Part shown: positions 1 to 6,472 of the stretch, piece by piece
How positions within the stretch are numbered: the stretch's first letter is position 1
Layout: each line of letters begins with the position of its first letter
Origin: Lachnospiraceae bacterium UBA3332
GTDB taxonomy: Bacteria; Bacillota; Clostridia; Lachnospirales; Lachnospiraceae
DNA: 7,027 nt
NCBI GenBank assembly: GCA_002361095.1
Contig: DERU01000244.1
Span: forward strand, 2,290-9,316
Direction of reading: 5' to 3'
Made by a program: the position numbers and the translations under genes
The notes under the pieces: generated by a model
Databases searched by the model: none
What the model was told of the DNA's origin: nothing
Seen by the model: the letters and a program-made list of their open reading frames with translations, nothing else

Positions 1-29
1 GCCGCTTGCGCGGCGGAATGAGAGAAAAG

Positions 30-1994
30 ATGAAGGATTTTGAATACCGGGCTTATTTAAAAAGCCTCTCGAAGCAGTTTCCCACGATTGCGGATGCGGC
101 GACGGAAATCATTAATATGCAGGCCATTATGAGTCTGCCGAAAGGAACCGAGCACTTTTTGACGGATATTCACGGGGAGTGGGAGCAGTTCAACCATGTG
201 CTGCGCAACGGTTCCGGCGCCGTGAAGCGCAAACTGGACGAGGAATTTGAAAATACGCTGAGTGCGAAGGACAAGCGCAGCCTTGCGACGCTGATCTATT
301 ATCCGGAAGAAAAGTTGGAACTGATGATGCAGGAGGAAGAGGACAGGGAACTTTTGGAGGACTGGTATCGGATTACCATCCACCGCCTGGTGCAGATGAC
401 GAAACGGGTATCCTCCAAATATACCCGGTCGAAAGTGCGTAAGGCGCTGCCCAGGGACTTTTCCTATGTGATTGAAGAACTGATTACCGAGAAGGAGGAG
501 ATTCAGGATAAGGAACTTTATTATAATGAAATCCTGCATACCATTATCCGGATCGGACGGGCCCCCCAATGTATCGTGGCGCTGTGCAATCTGATACAGC
601 GGCTGGTGGTGGATCATCTGCATATCGTGGGGGATATCTATGACAGGGGACGGGGGCCGCACCTGATTATGGACGCCCTGAGCAAATACCATTCCGTGGA
701 TATCCAGTGGGGCAATCACGATATTGTGTGGATGGGGGCGGCCAGCGGCCAGACGGCCTGCATTGCCACGGTGATTCGTCTTTCCGCACGCTATGGGAAC
801 CTGGATGTGCTGGAAGAGGGGTATGGCATTAACCTGATTCCGTTGGCCACATTTGCCATGAAAACTTACGGGAATGTGGACTGCAGCCTTTTTTCCATTC
901 ATTACAGTGAGGATTATGATGTCAGGGATTTAAAACTCGACATGATGATGCATAAGGCGATTGCCATCATTCAGCTGAAGCTGGAAGGCCAGCAGATTTT
1001 GGCACATCCGGAATATGGGATGGAGGACAGGCTTTTACTGGATAAGATTGATTTTGCGGCGGGAACGGTCCGGATCGGGGAAAAAACGTATCCCATGAAG
1101 GATACGGATTTCCCTACGGTTGACCCCGGCGATCCGTACCGCCTGAGCGAGGAGGAAGAACTGGTGGTGGACCGTCTGCGCCATGCGTTTGTGCACAGTG
1201 AAAAGCTGCAGCGCCATGTCCGGTTTTTATTCTCCAAGGGAAGTCTTTATAAAGTCCATAACAACAATTTGCTTTATCATGGCTGTGTGCCCATGGACAG
1301 CGAGGGCAATTTCAAGGAAGTGAATGTTTACGGAAAATGCTACAGCGGAAAGGCGCTGTACGATGTACTGGAGACTTATGCGAGAAAGGGTTTTTATTCC
1401 CAGGACAGGGAGGAGCGCAGAAGGGGCAGGGACATTGCCTGGTATATTTGGACCGGCCCCAATTCCCCGGTTTACGGCAGGGATAAAATGACGACCTTTG
1501 AGCGTTATTTTGTGGAGGATAAGGAAACCCATGCGGAGGTAAAAAATGCCTATTACCGTCTGCTGGATCAGGAAGAGGTGCTAAACCGGATTTTGCGGGA
1601 GTTTGGTTTGGATGCCGAATCCTCCCATATTATCAACGGACACGTCCCGGTGGAACTAAAGAAAGGCGAGACGCCCGTGAAGTGTAACGGGAAGCTGCTG
1701 ATTATCGACGGCGGTTTTTCCCGCGCTTATCAGGAAAAAACCGGCATTGCGGGATATACGCTGGTGGAAAATTCCCACGGCATGAATCTGGTTGCCCATA
1801 AGCCCTTTGAGTCAAGGGAAGCGGCCATCCGGGAGGAGATGGATATGGTTTCGGATACGATAATCGTGGAGACGGCCGCCAGACGGATTCTGGTGGCGGA
1901 CACGGATATCGGGGCGGAGTTAAAGCAAAATATTTCCCATTTGGAAAAGCTTCTGGAAGCCTATATGGATGGTACGCTGACCGAAAGGGCATAG
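30..1994 (+). CDS. fbp: Fructose-1,6-bisphosphatase, class III
   Basis: Cytosolic gluconeogenic enzyme that hydrolyses fructose-1,6-bisphosphate to fructose-6-phosphate and phosphate; the Bacillota class III type is a metal-dependent (usually Mn) metallophosphatase unrelated to the E. coli class I enzyme. Counting from the upstream TTG at 6, visible metal-site motifs are DIHGEW (D54, H56), GDIYDRG (D210, D213), GNHD (N237, H238) and INGH (N544, H546), followed by IIDGGFSRAYQ. The stretch PKGTEHF, VLRNGSG and SSKYTRSK is typical of the family. Length of about 654-662 aa matches the usual ~640-670. The start is uncertain: ATG 30 (weak GAGAG at 20-24), ATG 18 and TTG 6 are all in frame, no good Shine-Dalgarno is visible, and the frame is open to the window edge, so the true start could lie outside. 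It is convergent with the next gene. Function is sure; the start is not. Confidence 0.96.
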   Translation: MKDFEYRAYLKSLSKQFPTIADAATEIINMQAIMSLPKGTEHFLTDIHGEWEQFNHVLRNGSGAVKRKLDEEFENTLSAKDKRSLATLIYYPEEKLELMMQEEEDRELLEDWYRITIHRLVQMTKRVSSKYTRSKVRKALPRDFSYVIEELITEKEEIQDKELYYNEILHTIIRIGRAPQCIVALCNLIQRLVVDHLHIVGDIYDRGRGPHLIMDALSKYHSVDIQWGNHDIVWMGAASGQTACIATVIRLSARYGNLDVLEEGYGINLIPLATFAMKTYGNVDCSLFSIHYSEDYDVRDLKLDMMMHKAIAIIQLKLEGQQILAHPEYGMEDRLLLDKIDFAAGTVRIGEKTYPMKDTDFPTVDPGDPYRLSEEEELVVDRLRHAFVHSEKLQRHVRFLFSKGSLYKVHNNNLLYHGCVPMDSEGNFKEVNVYGKCYSGKALYDVLETYARKGFYSQDREERRRGRDIAWYIWTGPNSPVYGRDKMTTFERYFVEDKETHAEVKNAYYRLLDQEEVLNRILREFGLDAESSHIINGHVPVELKKGETPVKCNGKLLIIDGGFSRAYQEKTGIAGYTLVENSHGMNLVAHKPFESREAAIREEMDMVSDTIIVETAARRILVADTDIGAELKQNISHLEKLLEAYMDGTLTERA

Positions 1995-2042
1995 TCTGTG
2001 TTACTGTCCGGGAGGGGACGGACTGAACCGGCCGCAATGATA

Positions 2043-2075
2043 CCAGGGGATATGTGTTAACATGTCCCCTGGTTG
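2043..2075. terminator. Stem-loop between convergent fbp and lipoprotein genes, probable terminator
   Basis: A 13-bp stem (2043-2055 with 2060-2072; one G.U pair in RNA) closes a 4-base loop GTTA. It sits 48 bases after the fbp stop and 13 bases beyond the lipoprotein stop, so it could end both transcripts. The tract after it on the plus strand (TTGTGTGCTTTG) is only moderately T-rich and the minus side is poorer, so rho-independent termination is inferred from position and stem strength. Confidence 0.55.
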
Positions 2076-2085
2076 TGTGCTTTGC

Positions 2086-2733
2086 CTATTTGCGGTTTTT
2101 GGTGCGGTTGGAGGTTCCGTCAGTGAGATCGTCGATGCCGTTTCCGATATCTTTCGCTACGTCGCCGACCGCATCGCCAACGTCATCCATGGCGTCACCG
2201 ATGGCGTTTCCGGCATCATCCAGCGCGTCTTTCGCGCCTCTGCCGTTGGTGTTTCCCGTGCCGTTGGTGGTAGTGCCGCTTGCGGCGCCGTTGCCGGTAC
2301 CGTTATTGTTGCCGGCGGTACCGTTTGCAGTGGTGTTGCCTGCAGTACCGTTTGCAGTGTTGCCGTCGGAGCCGTTCAGTCCTGCGTCGGTTCCGGCATT
2401 GCTTCCGATGTCGTTGCCGTTTACGCTATCGGTTCCATTGACGATATTGTCATCGCCCAGCGTATCGGTTCCGGTAAGACCGTTTCCGTTTTCTTCCGTA
2501 ACATCTCCGCTTCCCGTTCCGGTTCCGGGCGTGGTATCGCCTTCACCGTCGAATGCCTGCGTTCCGGCAGGGGAATCCGTGTTGCTGCCGGAGGCTGCGT
2601 TTTGATTTCCGGATGTGGCGCTGTTGTTGGCCATATCATCTTTGTTGTTGTCTTTGCTCCTTCCGCATCCTGCAGCCAGGGCGAACATGCACAGAAGAAG
2701 GAACACCGAAAAGAGTTTTTGTGGCTTTTTCAT
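2086..2733 (-). CDS. Low-complexity Asn/Gly/Thr/Asp-rich lipoprotein
   Basis: Secreted, membrane-anchored lipoprotein of unknown function, 215 aa. Residues 1-22 form a type II signal peptide (basic MKKPQK start, hydrophobic LFSVFLLLCMFALA, then LAAG) with the acylated cysteine at C23. Residues 24-165 are low-complexity, rich in N, G, T, S and D with no hydrophobic core, including a TANGTAGN unit at about 127-134 and 136-143. Residues 168-205 change character: a quasi-periodic Ala/Asp/Gly segment (DDAGNAIGDAMDDVGDAVGD) that could form an amphipathic acidic helix. The tail is basic (NRTKNRK). ATG 2733 is chosen because AGGAG (2743-2747) lies 8-9 bases upstream; the in-frame GTG at 2742 abuts that site. 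The coding call over the long plus-strand frames rests on the signal peptide, lipobox and ribosome site. It is divergent from hisA. I do not recognise a named family, and function is unknown; a wall-spanning linker or ion-binding surface protein is speculation. Confidence 0.85.
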   Translation of the reverse strand: MKKPQKLFSVFLLLCMFALAAGCGRSKDNNKDDMANNSATSGNQNAASGSNTDSPAGTQAFDGEGDTTPGTGTGSGDVTEENGNGLTGTDTLGDDNIVNGTDSVNGNDIGSNAGTDAGLNGSDGNTANGTAGNTTANGTAGNNNGTGNGAASGTTTNGTGNTNGRGAKDALDDAGNAIGDAMDDVGDAVGDVAKDIGNGIDDLTDGTSNRTKNRK

Positions 2734-2829
2734 TGTTTTCACTCCTTTTTTTATAAAATCAGACAGCGTGACAGGTCGGTTTTGCTAAACCGTCGTTACA
2801 CCATTCCTGCCATAGTATGCCGTTTTTGA

Positions 2830-2858
2830 TTGCATAAAATACATTTTTCCTGTAAAAT
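2830..2858 (+). promoter_or_regulatory. Predicted sigma-A promoter for hisA
   Basis: TTGCAT (2830-2835), a 17-bp spacer, then TAAAAT (2853-2858) on the plus strand, each box one or two bases from consensus. Transcription would begin near 2865, giving a leader of about 88 nt before the hisA ATG. Confidence 0.65.
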
Positions 2859-2906
2859 GGATGTATATGGAAAATTTTGTTGCATCTGAACCGTAACGGT
2901 TTGAGA

Positions 2907-2943
2907 CCTCCTAGACTGGAGTGCCCGTTAAAGCGGGCGGAGG
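2907..2943 (+). promoter_or_regulatory. hisA leader: palindrome next to the Shine-Dalgarno, with a possible anti-SD
   Basis: GCCCGTTAAAGCGGGC at 2923-2938 is a 6-bp inverted repeat around TAAA, and it ends exactly where the hisA Shine-Dalgarno GGAGGGG begins (2939). The same element, with one base changed, precedes yerC (4511-4526). CCTCC at 2907-2911 can pair with GGAGG at 2939-2943, stacking on the palindrome helix and hiding the ribosome site. Alternatively its CTCC (2908-2911) can pair with GGAG at 2918-2921. What is seen is the sequence complementarity. A role as operator for a TrpR-family regulator, or as an RNA switch, is inference. Confidence 0.55.
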
Positions 2944-2952
2944 GGAGCAGAT

Positions 2953-3732
2953 ATGGAATTTAGACCCTGTATTGATATTCACAACGGAAAGGTAAAACAG
3001 CTTGTGGGAAGCAGTGTGCTGGATCAGGGTGATCTTGCCAGTGAGAATTATGTGTCGGCGGAGGATGCGGCTTGGTTTGCCAAGTGTTTTGCGGATCGGA
3101 ATTTAAAAAACGGTCATGTGATTCTTTTAAATAAAAAGGATAGTCCCTACTATGAGCAGACGAGGCAGCAGGCGCTGCGGGCATTGCAGGCATATCCCGG
3201 CGGCCTGCAGGTCGGTGGCGGCATTACGGCGGACAATGCGCAGGATTATCTGGATGCGGGCGCTTCCCATGTGATTGTGACTTCCTATGTCTTCCAAAAC
3301 GGTACCATTTCTTTTGAAAATTTGTATCGCCTGGTGGAGAAAGTGGGGCGCGGTAAGCTGGTGCTGGATTTAAGCTGCCGCAAAAAAGACGGTCAATATT
3401 ATATTGTGACGGACAGATGGCAAAAATATACCCATGTGGTGCTGTCGGAGGATATTTTGACCATGCTGGCTTCTTTTTGCGATGAATTTTTGATTCACGG
3501 CGTGGATGTGGAAGGGACAAAAAACGGTATCGAAGAGCCGTTGATTGATTTGCTGGGACGCTGGCACCAGATCCCGATTACCTATGCGGGGGGAATTCGT
3601 TCTTTTGCGGATATCGATAAAATCCGGACGGCGGGGAATAATAGGATTCATGTGACGGTGGGCAGCGCATTGGATTTGTACGGGGGAAACCTTCCCTTTG
3701 AGGAGACGGTCCGGTATGTACAGGGGGCGTAG
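2953..3732 (+). CDS. hisA: ProFAR isomerase (HisA), eukaryotic HIS6 type
   Basis: Phosphoribosylformimino-5-aminoimidazole carboxamide ribotide isomerase, a cytosolic TIM barrel that carries out the Amadori rearrangement of ProFAR to PRFAR in histidine biosynthesis. The 259-aa protein resembles yeast HIS6 more than usual bacterial HisA: CIDIHNGKVKQ (D8), LQVGGGI (85-91), VLDLSCRK (D139), EFLIHGVDVEG (178-188, D185), ITYAGG (209-214) and VGSALDLYGGN (236-246). D8 and D139 match in position the two catalytic aspartates of HisA (inferred by alignment from memory). Length fits the eukaryotic-type family. The ATG has GGAGG 9 bases upstream. The gene stands alone between its own promoter and a strong terminator, not in a his operon, so the other his genes must be elsewhere. 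The palindrome in its leader, shared with yerC, suggests common control. Confidence 0.95.
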   Translation: MEFRPCIDIHNGKVKQLVGSSVLDQGDLASENYVSAEDAAWFAKCFADRNLKNGHVILLNKKDSPYYEQTRQQALRALQAYPGGLQVGGGITADNAQDYLDAGASHVIVTSYVFQNGTISFENLYRLVEKVGRGKLVLDLSCRKKDGQYYIVTDRWQKYTHVVLSEDILTMLASFCDEFLIHGVDVEGTKNGIEEPLIDLLGRWHQIPITYAGGIRSFADIDKIRTAGNNRIHVTVGSALDLYGGNLPFEETVRYVQGA

Positions 3733-3754
3733 GATGGCCGTTATCGGATCACAC

Positions 3755-3790
3755 AAAAAGCCGGTCATGCGACCGGCTTTTGTTTTCTCT
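3755..3790. terminator. Strong bidirectional rho-independent terminator (hisA / csp)
   Basis: An 11-bp perfect stem (3756-3766 with 3771-3781) around loop ATGC is followed on the plus strand by TTTTGTTTTCTCTT, 23 bases after the hisA stop. On the minus strand the same stem ends in CTTTTTG, so it can also end the convergent csp transcript, giving that mRNA a 3' tail of about 110-140 nt. Confidence 0.9.
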
Positions 3791-3892
3791 TAATCACTTA
3801 GCTAGTTCTAATTCATTAAAAAAAGATGCGTACTCTCTATTTAAGGAACAGGCACATAGGGTTATGATTAGATGCTATAAGATGCTCGGATC

Positions 3893-4093
3893 TTATAATT
3901 TGGTTACGTTTACAGCCTGAGGACCCTTCTCACCCTGAATGACGTCATACTCAACGGCAGCGCCTTCTTCCAGAGATTTGAATCCCTCCATGTTCAGCCC
4001 AGAATAATGTACGAATACATCATGACCAGCTTCATCAGAGATGAATCCATAGCCCTTCTGGTTGTTAAACCATTTTACTGTACCTTTGTTCAT
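3893..4093 (-). CDS. csp: Cold-shock protein, CspA family
   Basis: Single-domain OB-fold protein of 66 aa that binds single-stranded RNA and DNA in the cytosol and melts RNA secondary structure. RNP1 appears as KGYGFI (13-18) and RNP2 as VFVHYS (26-31), with the family opening KGTVKWFN and the closing PQAVNVTKL; length is the usual 65-70. GGAGG (4101-4105) lies 7 bases before the ATG. It has its own promoter with a short leader of about 38 nt, unlike the long thermosensing leader of E. coli cspA, and no obvious cold box is seen. It lies downstream of yerC on the same strand, but the separate promoter argues for independent expression. Which paralogue it is cannot be told from one copy. Confidence 0.97.
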   Translation of the reverse strand: MNKGTVKWFNNQKGYGFISDEAGHDVFVHYSGLNMEGFKSLEEGAAVEYDVIQGEKGPQAVNVTKL

Positions 4094-4138
4094 GTAGATA
4101 CCTCCAAGAAAAATAAGTTGTACTTGTTACATGACGAA

Positions 4139-4167
4139 AGCATATCACATTCCGAAATAAAAGTAAA
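4139..4167 (-). promoter_or_regulatory. Predicted sigma-A promoter for csp
   Basis: On the minus strand, TTTACT (4167-4162), a 17-bp spacer ending in TGA, then TATGCT (4144-4139), so the -10 box has the extended TGn motif. The start would be near 4132, in the yerC-csp gap. Confidence 0.65.
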
Positions 4168-4204
4168 GCATAAAATAAAATTTCGATGATAAAATCATTT
4201 TTGC

Positions 4205-4498
4205 CTAGCTTTTTTGGCCCATTCGGCTAAACACCAGGTCGTAACCGTCGTTGCCGTAGTTTAGCGAACGGTTGACGCGGCTGATTGTGGCGGTGGAAGC
4301 GCCGGTTTTTTCGGCGATATCCAGATAGGTCTTTCCGGCTTTGAGCATGGAGGCGACCTCAAAGCGCTGGGACAGGGAGAGAAGTTCGTTTACCGTACAC
4401 AAGTCTTCAAAAAAAGCGTAACATTCCTCCCTGCTTTGTAAGTGCAAAACAGCCTCAAACAGATGATCCACCGCCCCTGTTTTAATTTTTTTGTTCAT
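4205..4498 (-). CDS. yerC: YerC/YecD-family TrpR-related transcription regulator (possible HisR)
   Basis: DNA-binding regulator of the TrpR superfamily, 97 aa, all-helical. Conserved blocks are LQSREECYAFFEDLCTVNEL (20-39), LSQRFEVASML (42-52) and a helix-turn-helix at about 55-78 (KTYLDIAEKTGASTATISRV), then the family signature LNYGNDGYD (79-87). It is very close to B. subtilis YerC. TrpR-family YerC-like proteins have been predicted by comparative genomics to repress histidine biosynthesis (HisR) in several Bacillota; I rely on memory for that. The ATG is chosen because AAGGGG lies 5 bases upstream and the length matches the family; an in-frame TTG at 4567 would add 23 residues with a poorer site. 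A palindrome directly upstream of its ribosome site matches the one before hisA, two genes away, which fits autoregulation plus control of hisA. Effector unknown; histidine is the natural guess. Confidence 0.94.
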   Translation of the reverse strand: MNKKIKTGAVDHLFEAVLHLQSREECYAFFEDLCTVNELLSLSQRFEVASMLKAGKTYLDIAEKTGASTATISRVNRSLNYGNDGYDLVFSRMGQKS

Positions 4499-4510
4499 AT
4501 TAACCCCTTT

Positions 4511-4526
4511 GCCCGCTTTAGCGGGC
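4511..4526 (-). promoter_or_regulatory. yerC leader palindrome, candidate YerC operator or RNA hairpin
   Basis: GCCCGCTAAAGCGGGC (minus-strand sense) has perfect 6-bp arms around TAAA. It ends 2 bases before the yerC Shine-Dalgarno AAGGGG and matches the hisA leader element at 15 of 16 positions in the same sense orientation. The location, within the predicted transcript, allows either a DNA operator acting as a roadblock or a structured RNA. Confidence 0.6.
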
Positions 4527-4613
4527 GTAAATTCACGGTTGAAAAACTGTCGTATATGGTCTTTCAAACACGTTTTACTCCCTGTTCCTTTACACGAAAC
4601 CTAACATGTCCAT

Positions 4614-4642
4614 ATTTTAACATACTAAAGTTGCAAAGTAAA
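4614..4642 (-). promoter_or_regulatory. Predicted sigma-A promoter for yerC
   Basis: On the minus strand, TTTACT (4642-4637), a 17-bp spacer ending in TGT, then TAAAAT (4619-4614): an extended -10 promoter with the same -35 box as csp. The start would be near 4607, giving a leader of about 109 nt that contains the palindrome. Confidence 0.6.
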
Positions 4643-4661
4643 CCCCTCTCTGCAAGGACGC

Positions 4662-4701
4662 CGGAAATCCGTTTTGCGGGCAGGCGGGGAACGGATTTCC
4701 G
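4662..4701. repeat. Stem-loop repeat downstream of the blaR1-like gene (copy 1)
   Basis: A perfect 12-bp inverted repeat (4662-4673 with 4690-4701) encloses a 16-base G-rich loop. It starts 10 bases after the blaR1-like stop. No T-run follows on the minus strand, so it is not a standard rho-independent terminator, though it could protect or end the operon's mRNA. Its first 18 bases recur with one change at 6953-6970, so it looks like a member of a dispersed short palindromic repeat. Confidence 0.55.
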
Positions 4702-4711
4702 TGACAAGACG

Positions 4712-6472
4712 TCAGGACTGTGCGGCAAATAGCTCCCCAAGGGTGTCGTAGAAGGATCGGTTAAGCAGGAATGCGCCGGGGTCGTCTCCCTGTATATAAG
4801 CTGTACCGTCGGCTTCATATAGATACAGGGAATGCACCATCCCGCTTCCCGTTGTTTGGCGGTCGAGCCGGTAGCAATGTGTCAGGGTTTCTATGGGAAC
4901 GGCCTCACGGTCATAGGAGGTTTGAACGGCTTGCGGCCTGGACGGCTGACCCGGATGCATGTCGTTTTCCTGCAGGGAGGTGTCCCCCAGCTGTCGGCGC
5001 AGTTCCAGCGTAAGGGAAGCCGGGCCGGTTTTCTTCTGCACATAAAAATCTATGATCTGTCTGCATACGTCGGCCTGTGTCCGGCTGACGGAGGAAAGGG
5101 CCTGCGCAATTTCGCCGCCCGGCCCGAGCCGGTACAGACTGTAGGAAATCGAGAGCCATCCGTCGGCATCGGTTATATAACTGCCGACCAGATCATGGCA
5201 GTCTGCGTCTGTGCGGTAAATACCCGTATAAGGCCGTTCCAGATAATGGCGGCCGTCGATAGCGTATAGATAATAGGTGAAAGACGCGCCGTTTGTCATG
5301 CGCAGGGTGAGGGCGGTGCAGGAACCGCCGTCGAGATTCTTAAGGGAAGGAGCGTCATTTACGGATGGCCGGTGCGTTTTGCGGGCGCCGGTCATCGCGG
5401 AGAGAAGTTGGGCGTTCCAATCCGCATCTTCCACGGTCAGGGATTTGTCTTCGCTTTCCGACAGTACCCTAAGTTCCACATAGAGAAGATCTTTATAGTC
5501 AGGCAGCGTGATTTTTTCCTGTGGCACGGTCAAAAAGCCGACGATAAGCAAAAAAAGGATTCCGGCGGCCAGGACGGCAGCCCGGAAAGTCGGCGGGCGG
5601 TAGCACAGGACATTTTTGACCCGTGCTTTGACGTCGCCCGTCCCAAAAGCAAGCGGACAGGGCAGACCATGGTTTTTGGGGATACCGGCTTCCAAAAGAA
5701 CCTCGGAATAGCGGCAACGCTCTCCGGCATCAAACTGCCGGATGACCCGTTCGTCACAGGCCAGTTCCAAATCCTTGCAGAACAGGAACCATCCCAGCCA
5801 CAACAGGGGAAAAGGCCAGTAAAAAATCATAAAGAGCCATGCAATGCCTTTTATCCGGTGATCCTGATGGCGGATGTGCGCGGCTTCATGGGCCAGCACA
5901 TACCGGTAGTCCGACTCCGGAAGGGAAGAGGGTACGTATACGCGGGGGCGGAAAAAACCGACGACAAAAGGGGCCGCTATTTTTTCGCTCCGATATACGG
6001 CGATAGGGCGTTTCGCACCGGTATGCCGTACCAAAACGGCGTCCCGGACGCGCAGCCTGAGGCGGACATAGGAAAGCAGGCTGTAACCTGATAGCAGCAA
6101 AACGCCGCAGATCCAACCCCCAATCATAACGGCAAGCCATATTTGTATGGGGTTGGCGCTGGCATAGGGCCTGGCCGGGAGGCTTTGTGCCAAAGCGGGA
6201 TTGACCAGACGGTCCAGGGCAGGGATGCCGCTTGCAATGGCGGGGGGCTGCATCATGCCGATCTGCTGTGGGACGACCCAAAAAGAAGGAATCAGCGCAA
6301 AGGCGCTTTGGGGCAAATCCGAAAACAGCAGGCGCAGCGCCACGGGAAGCCAGAACAAAAGGCGGATTTGCTTGGAGCCGCGTTTCCAGAGAAGGCGTAA
6401 CAGGGCGATGGCCAAAATCAGCCACCCGGCGGCGACGGCACGGTTGCAGACTGTAATCCAAACTTGTTCCAT
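4712..6472 (-). CDS. blaR1: BlaR1/MecR1-type M56 metallopeptidase with a non-PBP sensor domain
   Basis: Membrane sensor-protease of 586 aa. Hydrophobic segments lie at about 12-28, 36-51, 110-132, 208-231 and 297-315. Between the third and fifth is the M56 zinc protease domain: HEAAH at 195-199, HQDHR at 202-206 and the third-ligand region ELACDER at 236-242. In the BlaR1/MecR1 family, ligand binding outside the cell activates this protease, leading to loss of the partner repressor. Here residues from ~316 to the end (about 270 aa) contain no SxxK/SxN/KTG penicillin-binding arrangement and look like a beta-rich domain, perhaps two related halves (about 380-432 and 525-583). So the ligand is probably not a beta-lactam, and the symbol reflects family only. 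GGAGG (6481-6485) lies inside the end of blaI, 8 bases before the ATG, and the blaI TGA directly abuts this ATG, implying translational coupling. Confidence 0.92.
   Translation of the reverse strand: MEQVWITVCNRAVAAGWLILAIALLRLLWKRGSKQIRLLFWLPVALRLLFSDLPQSAFALIPSFWVVPQQIGMMQPPAIASGIPALDRLVNPALAQSLPARPYASANPIQIWLAVMIGGWICGVLLLSGYSLLSYVRLRLRVRDAVLVRHTGAKRPIAVYRSEKIAAPFVVGFFRPRVYVPSSLPESDYRYVLAHEAAHIRHQDHRIKGIAWLFMIFYWPFPLLWLGWFLFCKDLELACDERVIRQFDAGERCRYSEVLLEAGIPKNHGLPCPLAFGTGDVKARVKNVLCYRPPTFRAAVLAAGILFLLIVGFLTVPQEKITLPDYKDLLYVELRVLSESEDKSLTVEDADWNAQLLSAMTGARKTHRPSVNDAPSLKNLDGGSCTALTLRMTNGASFTYYLYAIDGRHYLERPYTGIYRTDADCHDLVGSYITDADGWLSISYSLYRLGPGGEIAQALSSVSRTQADVCRQIIDFYVQKKTGPASLTLELRRQLGDTSLQENDMHPGQPSRPQAVQTSYDREAVPIETLTHCYRLDRQTTGSGMVHSLYLYEADGTAYIQGDDPGAFLLNRSFYDTLGELFAAQS

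Noticed and set aside
57..902. 281-aa minus-strand frame inside fbp
   Set aside because: It is a shadow of the conserved fbp frame, with no recognisable family motif and no ribosome site seen.
2054..2829. Two long plus-strand open frames (183 and 255 aa) over the lipoprotein gene
   Set aside because: Their products are biased Pro/Ser/Val or Val/Gly/Ser strings mirroring the repetitive minus-strand codons, with no ribosome site. The minus strand has a signal peptide, lipobox and AGGAG.
2867..2896. Mini-ORF MENFVASEP in the hisA leader as an attenuator peptide
   Set aside because: It has no histidine codons and no ribosome site, and its ATG falls almost at the predicted transcript start.
3876..3897. 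8-bp AT-rich hairpin overlapping the csp stop codon as the csp terminator
   Set aside because: No T-run follows on the minus strand; the strong bidirectional stem at 3755-3790 is a better candidate.
4186..4203. Short ATGAT/ATCAT hairpin after yerC as its terminator
   Set aside because: The stem is only 5 A/T pairs, and the clean T-run follows it on the plus strand, which has no gene to terminate.
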